From FEN-1191 sp964528845 (GTDB taxonomy: Bacteria; Pseudomonadota; Gammaproteobacteria; Steroidobacterales; Steroidobacteraceae), in contig CAZGVE010000036.1 of NCBI GenBank assembly GCA_964528845.1, positions 1-32,754 of the forward strand: a stretch of 32,754 bases of DNA, in the 5' to 3' direction. The notes under the pieces were generated by a model. The model did not search any database and was not told where the DNA came from. It saw only the letters and a list, made by a program, of their open reading frames with translations. Within the stretch, counting starts at the first letter, position 1; every line of letters begins with the position of its first letter. A program made the translations under genes and the position numbers. Shown here piece after piece: positions 26,875 to 32,754 of the stretch.

Positions 26875-27870
26875 TCAGAAATACCCGCTGCCGCTCGGCG
26901 GCAGCGTCATCGCAGCCCGTGGACCGCGCGCCGCGCGCGCGATGCGGACCGGGAACCCTTCCGGCTTGACGACCAGCACATCGCTGTCGAGCACATCGAG
27001 GATGCGCTCGGCGGTGTTGCCGATGATGAGCCGCTTGAACCCGGAGCGGGACACCGCGCCCATCACGACGATCGCGCTGTGGCTGCGGCGCGCAGCTTCC
27101 ACGATCGCGTCGATCGGATTGCACGCGAACAGATAGCGACGCGTGCGCGGCACCCGCACCGGGCGCAGCGCACGCTCGAAGCGCAACGCCGCCGTGCGCT
27201 CTTCCTGCCGCTCGATCTTGCGCCACGCCCCCGGAGTCACGGTGCCGGGCACGACCGCGGCGAGTGGCAGCACCGGGTACGCGTGCACCGCATACAGCCG
27301 GCCCGACAGTCCGCTGACGATCGCCTCGCCAGTCTTCAAGATCTCCCGATCGAGCTGCAGCGGCTTCTCATAGGCATGCGTCGGATCGATCGCCGCGAGT
27401 ACGGCCGGATGGCGGTAGGCGCGCGCATTCCTGACCAGCAGCACCGGCAGCGGGCTCACGCGCACGAGTTCCCAGTCCGTCAGCCGCAGCAGCCAGGGCG
27501 CCTTGTGCGTTCCCGGATGCGGACCGACCACGATCAGATCCGCACGAATGCGTAAGGCCTCGCGCACGATCGCCTCGAAGGCGGGGTAATCCCAGACGGC
27601 AGAGACGCTCACGTCGATGCTGTGCGCGCGCAGCCGATCGGCGAGCGTCTCGAGCCGGCGCAGGGCCTGCTGCCGGGCGTGCTGTTCGAGCGCGGGCAGG
27701 CCCTGCTGGTAGAGCGTAAGGGCGTCGGCGAACACCGGCTCCGTCAGCGCGTGAAACAGTTCGAGCTTCGCGCCGTGGGCGCGCGCGAGCTGCGCGGCCT
27801 TGAGCACGGCGGGCATCGAACGCGCCTGCAGGTCCTTGACGGCCACGAGAATGCGGCGGATCGCGCTCAT
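26875..27870 (-). CDS. Tandem universal stress protein (UspE-like)
   Basis: A 331-residue protein with two Usp domains. Domain 1 (about 3-150) starts RRILVAVKDLQARSMPAVLK and includes ADLIVVGPHPGTHKAPWLLR. Domain 2 (about 155-310) includes VLAAIDPTHAYEKPL and ends AIVVMGAVSRSGFKRLIIG then NTAERILD, resembling the nucleotide-binding loop of Usp proteins. A basic C-terminal extension (RIARAARGPRAAM) follows. UspE-type proteins act in the cytoplasm during starvation, oxygen limitation and redox stress. It is divergent from pobA with about 100 bp between the starts. Confidence 0.88.
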   Translation of the reverse strand: MSAIRRILVAVKDLQARSMPAVLKAAQLARAHGAKLELFHALTEPVFADALTLYQQGLPALEQHARQQALRRLETLADRLRAHSIDVSVSAVWDYPAFEAIVREALRIRADLIVVGPHPGTHKAPWLLRLTDWELVRVSPLPVLLVRNARAYRHPAVLAAIDPTHAYEKPLQLDREILKTGEAIVSGLSGRLYAVHAYPVLPLAAVVPGTVTPGAWRKIERQEERTAALRFERALRPVRVPRTRRYLFACNPIDAIVEAARRSHSAIVVMGAVSRSGFKRLIIGNTAERILDVLDSDVLVVKPEGFPVRIARAARGPRAAMTLPPSGSGYF

Positions 27871-27936
27871 GTCTTCCCCGGTGTGATGCTCGCATTGTGG
27901 GCCCGGACGCCCGTGCGCTCCATGCGCGCAACTACG

Positions 27937-27942
27937 TATACT
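27937..27942 (+). promoter_or_regulatory. Possible -10 element of pobA
   Basis: TATACT lies 30 bp before the pobA ATG and matches the sigma70 -10 at five of six positions. A convincing -35 is absent, which would fit an activated promoter. GGGAG 8 bp before the ATG is the ribosome binding site. Confidence 0.35.
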
Positions 27943-27971
27943 CGCGCTGTTGCGGACAGGGAGTCCAAGCC

Positions 27972-29141
27972 ATGCGCACCGCAGTCGCGATCATTGGCGC
28001 CGGCCCGTCGGGCCTGCTGCTCGGCCAGCTGCTGACTAACGACGGCATACCAAACATCATTCTCGAGCAGCGCTCCGGGGAATACGTGCTTGGCCGGATT
28101 CGCGCCGGAGTCATCGAGAAGGGGGCGGCGGACCTGCTCGATACGGCCGCAGTCGGGGAGCGCATGCACCGCGAAGGCCTGATCCACGACGGCATCGAGA
28201 TCGGCTTCGGCGGCCAGCGCTACCGCATCGACTTCCAGGAGCTCGTCGGCCGCAGCGTGATCGTCTATGGCCAGACGGAGATCACACGTGACCTGATGGA
28301 GGCCCGGACCGCGGCCGGCGCCCCGACCCTCTATGAGAGCACCGATGTCACGCTGCACCAGGTCAACGGGGGCACCCCGACGGTACGCTTCCAGCACGGC
28401 GGGTCCGCACAGCAGCTGGAATGTGATTTCATCGCCGGCTGCGACGGCTTTCACGGCGTGAGCCGCCAGAGCATCCCGGAGCATGTGCTCCGGGTGTACG
28501 AGCGGGTCTATCCGTTCGGCTGGCTGGGCATTCTGGTCGACCGCCCCCCGGTGTCCGAGGAGCTGATCTACGCGAACCACGAGCGCGGATTCGCGCTGTG
28601 CTCGATGCGCTCGCCGACGCGCAGCCGGCTGTACATCCAGTGCCGGCTGGACGATCACGTGCAGGACTGGCCCGACGGGCGTTTCTACGAGGAACTGCTC
28701 CGTCGGCTCGACGCGGCCGCGGGGGCGCAGGTGCAGCCAGGACCGTCGATCGAGAAGAGCATCGCCCCTCTGCGCAGCTTCGTCGCCGAGCCCATGCGCC
28801 ACGGCAACCTGTTCCTGGTCGGGGATGCCGCGCACATCGTGCCGCCGACCGGCGCCAAGGGTCTCAACCTCGCCGCCAGCGATGTCTATTATCTGTGGCA
28901 GGGCTTGCGGCAGTACTACCGCGAGCAGCGTCCCGACGGCATCGACGCCTATTCGGCCCGCGCGCTGCAGCGCGTCTGGAAGGCCGAGCGCTTCTCGTGG
29001 TGGATGACCTCGATGCTGCACCGGTTTCCCGAGGGCAGCGCCTTCGACCAGCGCATCCAGCACGCCGAGCTCGAATACCTGGTGTCCTCGCGCGCTGCGA
29101 TGATCTCGCTGGCGGAAAACTACGTCGGATTGCCGTACTGA
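27972..29141 (+). CDS. pobA: 4-hydroxybenzoate 3-monooxygenase
   Basis: A 389-residue FAD-dependent hydroxylase that converts 4-hydroxybenzoate to protocatechuate with NADPH and O2. FAD motifs are GAGPSG (9-14), DG in IAGCDGFHG and GDAAHIVPPTG. Residues known from the Pseudomonas fluorescens enzyme are kept: Tyr201, Ser212, Arg214, Tyr222 and Tyr385 correspond to Tyr200, Ser211, Arg213, Tyr221 and Tyr384 here. The C-terminus AENYVGLPY is almost the same as in that enzyme. Full length and intact. No pobR or pca genes are in the window, so protocatechuate breakdown must be encoded elsewhere. Its 3' end overlaps the convergent zinc-finger gene by 22 nt. Confidence 0.96.
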   Translation: MRTAVAIIGAGPSGLLLGQLLTNDGIPNIILEQRSGEYVLGRIRAGVIEKGAADLLDTAAVGERMHREGLIHDGIEIGFGGQRYRIDFQELVGRSVIVYGQTEITRDLMEARTAAGAPTLYESTDVTLHQVNGGTPTVRFQHGGSAQQLECDFIAGCDGFHGVSRQSIPEHVLRVYERVYPFGWLGILVDRPPVSEELIYANHERGFALCSMRSPTRSRLYIQCRLDDHVQDWPDGRFYEELLRRLDAAAGAQVQPGPSIEKSIAPLRSFVAEPMRHGNLFLVGDAAHIVPPTGAKGLNLAASDVYYLWQGLRQYYREQRPDGIDAYSARALQRVWKAERFSWWMTSMLHRFPEGSAFDQRIQHAELEYLVSSRAAMISLAENYVGLPY

Positions 29142-29527
29142 GCCCGGCCCTGGCCGGACTCGAAGCGCTCCTGGCAGCCCCGGCAGCGCGGGCAGCACGG
29201 CGCGGAGCGCAGCCGCTCGAGCGCGATCGGTTCACCGCAACGGGTGCAGTATCCGAATGCGCCGGCCGCGAGCCGTTCGATCGCCTGGTCGGCATCTCCC
29301 ACCGCCTCACGCAGTCTTGCCACCTCCGCCGACGCGGCCTCGGCCGTCAGGTTGTGCGTGGCCTGGTCCTTGGTATCGGTGACCTCATGCGCAGGTGCCG
29401 TCTGCCAGCTCGCCGTCCCGGCGGCGAGCGTGTCAGCCAGGCGGGCGCGCAGCACACGACGGCGTTCGTGCAGCAGCTGCTGGAACAGCCCCTGGTGCTC
29501 GGGGGAATAGACGCGCGAATGGTCCAT
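29120..29527 (-). CDS. DksA/TraR-type zinc-finger protein
   Basis: A 135-residue protein. A helical, coiled-coil-like N-terminal region (GLFQQLLHERRRVLRARL to about residue 95) precedes a C4 zinc finger, C-x2-C-x17-C-x2-C (FGYCTRCGEPIALE, then CPRCRGCQ). This is the DksA/TraR family, whose members enter the RNA polymerase secondary channel. It lacks a clear DKSA-like acidic tip (the tip region has TDTKDQATHN), so it is probably a paralogue, not the main DksA. The ATG at 29527 follows GGGAG at 6 bp. It is divergent from the cyd operon, and its 3' end overlaps pobA tail to tail. Confidence 0.87.
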   Translation of the reverse strand: MDHSRVYSPEHQGLFQQLLHERRRVLRARLADTLAAGTASWQTAPAHEVTDTKDQATHNLTAEAASAEVARLREAVGDADQAIERLAAGAFGYCTRCGEPIALERLRSAPCCPRCRGCQERFESGQGRAQYGNPT

Positions 29528-29579
29528 CGCTGACTCCCTGTCGACCGGTTTCAGCATCGCGCCGGTGCCTGCTGCCCCA

Positions 29580-29599
29580 CATCCGTGCATGTACGGATG
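29580..29599. promoter_or_regulatory. 20-bp palindrome in the dksA-like/cyd intergenic region
   Basis: CATCCGT-GCATGT-ACGGATG has perfect 7-bp arms, and the inner CATG is also self-complementary, so 18 of 20 positions are symmetric. It lies 16 bp upstream of the proposed cyd -35 and 52 bp from the dksA-like start. It looks like a dimer operator. It does not match the FNR/FixK consensus (TTGAT-N4-ATCAA). Confidence 0.5.
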
Positions 29600-29615
29600 C
29601 CGCCCGCTGCCGCGG

Positions 29616-29644
29616 TGGCCACCCGCCGCGGACCTACCCATAAT
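29616..29644 (+). promoter_or_regulatory. Sigma70-like promoter of the cyd operon
   Basis: TGGCCA (29616-29621) and CATAAT (29639-29644) are separated by 17 bp and match the -35 and -10 consensus at four and five of six positions. Transcription would start near 29651, giving a leader of about 48 nt before cydP. Confidence 0.45.
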
Positions 29645-29698
29645 GGTACCGGTAGCGTCCCATTAGCCGGCCCACTCACCGGAAGGAGCCACCTGGCG

Positions 29699-29830
29699 AT
29701 GCCCGAGGGTCCACCGAAGCCTGAACACTGGCGGCGCACACTCACGCTGCGCATCACCGGCACGCTGATTGCCAAGGCGCTGGCCCTGGCGCTGCTCTGG
29801 TTCCTGTTCTTCAGGACCGGACACGCATGA
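29699..29830 (+). CDS. cydP: CydP-like small oxidase subunit
   Basis: A 43-residue protein. A short basic N-terminus (MPEGPPKPEHWRRTLTLRI) is followed by one transmembrane helix (GTLIAKALALALLWFLFF) and RTGHA. This fits the CydP family of small proteins encoded directly upstream of cydAB in proteobacteria, described as putative small subunits of cytochrome bd. GGAAGGAG lies 10 bp before the ATG. Its stop overlaps the cydA ATG by 4 nt (ATGA), so it is translationally coupled to cydA. Confidence 0.82.
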   Translation: MPEGPPKPEHWRRTLTLRITGTLIAKALALALLWFLFFRTGHA

Positions 29831-31377
29831 TCGACATGGACGTCGTGGCGCTCTCGCGCCTGCAGTTCGCCCTCACGGCGCTCTATCACTTTCTGTTCGT
29901 GCCGCTGACCGTGGGCCTGTCCATGCTGCTGCTGATCATGGAGTCGGTGTTCGTGATGACCGGACGGGAGATCTGGCGGCGCATGACCCGCTTCTGGGGA
30001 CTGCTGTTCGGCATCAATTTCGCGATGGGCGTCGCCACCGGCATCACGATGGAATTCCAGTTCGGGACCAACTGGGCCTATTTCTCGCATTATGTCGGCG
30101 ACATCTTCGGCGTGCCGCTCGCGATCGAGGGCCTCATGGCCTTCTTCCTGGAGTCGACCTTCGTCGGGCTGTTCTTCTTCGGCTGGGATCGGCTGTCCCG
30201 CGTGGCGCACCTCGTGGTGACCGGCCTGGTCGCGATCGGTTCGAGCTTCTCGGCACTGTGGATCCTGGTCGCGAACGGCTGGATGCAGAATCCGGTCGGC
30301 GCGCAGTTCAACTACCACACGATGCGCATGGAGCTGATCTCGTTCCGCGAGGTGTTCCTCAACCCGGTCGCGCAGGCCAAGTTCGTGCACACCGTCGCGG
30401 CCGGCTACGAGCTCGGCTCGGTATTCGTGCTGGCGATCAGCGCCTGGTACCTGCTGCAGGGGCGCAACGTCGAGATCGCGCGGCGCTCGATGGCGGTAGC
30501 TGCGAGTTTCGGCCTCGCCTGCTCGCTCTCGGTGGTCGTGCTCGGTGATGAGTCCGGATACCTCGCGAGCAGCACCCAGCAGATGCAGATCGCATCGATC
30601 GAGGCGGACTGGCATACCGACACGCCGCCGGCCTCCTTCACGGTCTTCGGCTTCCCGGACGTCGCCCATCGCACGACGCACGCGGCGGTGCGCATCCCGT
30701 GGCTGCTCGGACTCATCGCCACCCGCTCGATCGACACGCCGGTAGCGGGCATCGTGGACCTGGTGGCCGCCTCGCGCGAGCGCATCGTGAGCGGCATCCA
30801 GGCCTATGCGGCGCTGCAAACGCTGCGCGCCGATCCCCCCGATGCGCCGGATCCGGCCGCACGCGCGCGCTTCGAGGCCCACACGGCAGATCTGGGCTAT
30901 GCGCTGCTGCTGCTGCGCTTTACCAGCGATCCGGCCAGCGCGAGCCCGGCGCAGATCGATCAGGCAGCCTGGTCGACCGTGCCGGACGTCCCGGTGCTGT
31001 TCTGGTGCTTCCGGTTCATGGTGGGCTTAGGGATGTTCTTCATCGGGCTGTTCGCGACCGCGTTCTTCCTCTCGACCCGCCATCGCTTCGACTACCACCG
31101 CGGCTTCCTGCGGGTCGCGTTCTACAGCCTGCCACTGCCGTGGGTCGCGGCCGAGCTGGGCTGGATCGTCGCCGAATACGGCCGCCAGCCGTGGGCCATC
31201 GACGGCATCCTGCCCACCTTCATGGGCGCCTCGCCGACCAGCGCGTCCAACGTCATCGGCTCGCTGGTCGGCTTCCTGGTCTTCTACACTGCGCTCGCCG
31301 CGATCGACGTGTTCCTGATGAGCCGCGCTATCCGGCGCGGGCCTGACGGCCTCGGCTACTGGCCCGTGAAGGCTTGA
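29827..31377 (+). CDS. cydA: Cytochrome bd ubiquinol oxidase subunit I
   Basis: A 516-residue membrane protein that carries the hemes of cytochrome bd and oxidises quinol while reducing O2. Heme ligands by position: His21 (E. coli His19), His188 (His186) and Met398 (Met393, in FRFMVG); Glu101 and Glu109 match Glu99 and Glu107. The quinol loop starts at GDESGY (240-245) and is of the long type. Glu259 matches E. coli Glu257, but the quinol-binding Lys252 position is Gln254. Nine or so membrane helices are apparent. It is the second gene of the cydP-cydA-cydB-cydX operon. Such oxidases work at low oxygen and resist nitric oxide and peroxide, consistent with the nearby FixLJ. Confidence 0.96.
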   Translation: MIDMDVVALSRLQFALTALYHFLFVPLTVGLSMLLLIMESVFVMTGREIWRRMTRFWGLLFGINFAMGVATGITMEFQFGTNWAYFSHYVGDIFGVPLAIEGLMAFFLESTFVGLFFFGWDRLSRVAHLVVTGLVAIGSSFSALWILVANGWMQNPVGAQFNYHTMRMELISFREVFLNPVAQAKFVHTVAAGYELGSVFVLAISAWYLLQGRNVEIARRSMAVAASFGLACSLSVVVLGDESGYLASSTQQMQIASIEADWHTDTPPASFTVFGFPDVAHRTTHAAVRIPWLLGLIATRSIDTPVAGIVDLVAASRERIVSGIQAYAALQTLRADPPDAPDPAARARFEAHTADLGYALLLLRFTSDPASASPAQIDQAAWSTVPDVPVLFWCFRFMVGLGMFFIGLFATAFFLSTRHRFDYHRGFLRVAFYSLPLPWVAAELGWIVAEYGRQPWAIDGILPTFMGASPTSASNVIGSLVGFLVFYTALAAIDVFLMSRAIRRGPDGLGYWPVKA

Positions 31378-31392
31378 GCGGGAGACTTCGGC

Positions 31393-32526
31393 GTGCTCGA
31401 CTACGCGACGCTGCGTGTGATCTGGTGGCTGCTGCTCGGGCTGCTGCTGATCGGCTTCGCCGTCATGGACGGGTTCGATCTCGGGCTCGGAGCCGCGTTG
31501 CGGCTGCTGGGGCGCACCGAGCCGGAGCGCCGTGCGCTGCTGGAGTCCATCGAACCGGTCTGGGACGGCAACCAGGTCTGGTTGCTGCTCGGCGGCGGCG
31601 CGGTGTTCGCGGCCTGGCCGCTGCTGTACGCGGCCTCGTTCTCCGGGCTCTATCTGGCCATGCTGGTGTTGCTGATGGCGCTGATCCTGCGGCCCGTCGG
31701 CTTCGGCTTCCGCAACCAGCTGCACGAGCCGCGCTGGCGCGCCGCGTGGGACTGGGCCCTCACCGTGGGCGGTGCCGTACCGGCGCTGCTGTTCGGAGTC
31801 GCGTTCGCGAACCTGTTCCTCGGGCTGCCGTTCGAGTTCGATCGAATCGCCCGTCCGGTCTATTCCGGCAGCTTCTTCGGGTTGCTGCATCCGTTTGCGC
31901 TGCTCGGCGGCCTGGTTAGCCTCGCGATGCTGGTGCTGCACGGCGCCTGCTATGCGGCGCTGAAGGTTGGTGAGCCGATGGCGCAGCGCGCCCGCTCGCT
32001 CGGGCGCGTCGCCGCGCTGGCCTACGTCGCGGCATTCGCGGGCGCCGGCCTGTGGATCGCCTATGGCCTGCCCGGCTACCGCATTCTCGGCGGTGCCGAC
32101 CACGGTGCTGCGTCCGATCCACGCCACAAGAGCGTCGCGGTCCTGGCCGGGGCCTGGATGGACAATTTCCACGCCTGGCCCTGGGCCTGGGTGGCGCCGC
32201 TCGCCGCGCTCGGGATGGCCGCGCTCGCGCACCTGCTGCTCTGGCGGCGGCGCGACGGGCTCGCCTTCATCGCCAGCGCGCTGGTCCAGGCCGGCACGAT
32301 CCTGACCGCCGGGCTCGCGCTGTTCCCATTCCTGATGCCTTCCTCGCGGCGTCCGGAGCACAGCCTGACGGTCTGGGACGCCTCGAGCAGCGCGCGCACG
32401 CTGCTGATCATGCTCGTCGCCGTAGTCGTGTTCATTCCGATCGTGCTGCTCTATACGAGCTGGGTGTTCCGCGTCCTGCGGGGCCGCATCAGCCTCGAAT
32501 CACTGCACTCTTTCCCGGAGGACTGA
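31393..32526 (+). CDS. cydB: Cytochrome bd ubiquinol oxidase subunit II
   Basis: A 377-residue subunit with about eight membrane helices. It is close to E. coli CydB in several blocks: FAVMDGFDLG near the N-terminus (acidic residues of the proton path), PVWDGNQVWLLLGGGAVFAA, ILRPVGFGFR and FPFLMPSS near the end. The start is a GTG at 31393 with GGGAG 8 bp upstream. It follows cydA by 15 bp and is required for assembly and heme insertion into CydA. Confidence 0.95.
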   Translation: MLDYATLRVIWWLLLGLLLIGFAVMDGFDLGLGAALRLLGRTEPERRALLESIEPVWDGNQVWLLLGGGAVFAAWPLLYAASFSGLYLAMLVLLMALILRPVGFGFRNQLHEPRWRAAWDWALTVGGAVPALLFGVAFANLFLGLPFEFDRIARPVYSGSFFGLLHPFALLGGLVSLAMLVLHGACYAALKVGEPMAQRARSLGRVAALAYVAAFAGAGLWIAYGLPGYRILGGADHGAASDPRHKSVAVLAGAWMDNFHAWPWAWVAPLAALGMAALAHLLLWRRRDGLAFIASALVQAGTILTAGLALFPFLMPSSRRPEHSLTVWDASSSARTLLIMLVAVVVFIPIVLLYTSWVFRVLRGRISLESLHSFPED

Positions 32527-32530
32527 AACG

Positions 32531-32683
32531 ATGTGGTACTTCAGCTGGGTGCTTGGCCTCGGACTGGCGGTCAGCTTCGGCGTGCTCAATGCGATCTGGT
32601 ACGAGGTCATCGCGGAACAGCGCGGCGAAGGCGGCGGGCTCAGGCAGCCCGAAGCTGCGTCGGATCGTTCTGCAGCACCATGA
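32531..32683 (+). CDS. cydX: CydX-like small oxidase subunit
   Basis: A 50-residue protein beginning MWYFSWVLGLGLAVSFGVLN then AIWYEV, the standard CydX/YbgT pattern: one transmembrane helix and a cytoplasmic acidic motif. CydX stabilises the heme b595/d site of cytochrome bd. The C-terminal ~20 residues are a variable Gly/Ala/Ser tail, longer than in E. coli CydX (37 residues). It starts 4 nt after the cydB stop. Confidence 0.9.
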   Translation: MWYFSWVLGLGLAVSFGVLNAIWYEVIAEQRGEGGGLRQPEAASDRSAAP

Positions 32684-32699
32684 TGCCGGCCGAAGAGCT

Positions 32700-32754
32700 A
32701 TGTCCGCGCCGCCCCTGACCCACCACGAAATCCTCGAGCTGGTCGCCCCGTTCA
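32700..32754 (+). CDS. Start of an unidentified gene (partial)
   Basis: An ATG at 32700 opens a frame of 18 codons (MSAPPLTHHEILELVAPF) that runs off the window end. It lies 16 bp after cydX on the same strand, so it may belong to the cyd operon. GAAGAG lies 3 bp upstream. Too little is visible to name a family. Confidence 0.5.
   Translation, partial: MSAPPLTHHEILELVAPF

Noticed and set aside
27867..29198. A 443-codon open frame opposite pobA
   Set aside because: Shadow of pobA, which matches the characterised enzyme almost end to end.
29528..29698. FNR/FixK box upstream of cydP
   Set aside because: No TTGAT-N4-ATCAA or close variant was found there; the palindrome present has a different sequence.

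Overview
The window is a GC-rich chromosomal segment with dense gene packing, frequent ATGA-type start/stop overlaps and proteobacterial gene families (FixL/FixJ, CydP-CydA-CydB-CydX, an MdtB/C-like RND pump, PobA, GabD, ElaB/YqjE). The best guess is a gammaproteobacterium of the Xanthomonadales/Nevskiales type. That placement rests on general family resemblance only, since no rRNA or other marker gene is present. I see no tRNA, rRNA, CRISPR array, insertion sequence or phage.

Layout. (1) 1-1430: the tail of an upstream gene, a Nudix hydrolase divergent from an OsmC-type peroxidase, a strong hairpin terminator, and a 57-residue secreted His-rich protein. (2) 1500-3810: a toxin-antitoxin cluster with a Doc/Fic toxin and ribbon-helix-helix antitoxin, a CcdA/CcdB pair, and an HTH-nucleotidyltransferase (MNT) antitoxin followed by a broken HEPN toxin and a fragment of a second ccdB. 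Each antitoxin gene has a palindromic operator immediately upstream. (3) 3947-11905: a signalling block of kaiC, kaiB and a 1247-residue PAS hybrid histidine kinase, convergent with a two-gene unit encoding a REC-EAL protein and a two-receiver protein. (4) 12107-18621: an operon on the minus strand for an RND adaptor, RND pump, OmpR-type regulator and sensor kinase. A 10-bp-spaced direct repeat upstream looks like the regulator's own site. (5) 18826-21130: an RNB/S1 ribonuclease and a LOG-family protein. (6) 21168-23496: a ParE-like relic, GabD, and a YqjE/ElaB-type membrane pair. (7) 23605-27870: FixJ and FixL with all heme-pocket residues, two universal stress proteins and a DUF2934 protein. 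(8) 27972-29527: PobA, convergent with a DksA/TraR zinc-finger protein. (9) 29699-32683: cydP-cydA-cydB-cydX for cytochrome bd oxidase, then the start of another gene.

How it fits together. Regions 7 and 9 suggest oxygen-responsive physiology: an O2-sensing FixLJ pair, stress proteins and a high-affinity terminal oxidase. Region 3 is the most unusual part. A two-domain KaiC with a KaiB partner and no visible KaiA is translationally linked to a multi-PAS hybrid kinase and sits beside receiver proteins, one of which should degrade cyclic-di-GMP. I infer a KaiBC-to-phosphorelay-to-c-di-GMP pathway; the sequence shows the gene order and motifs but not the wiring.
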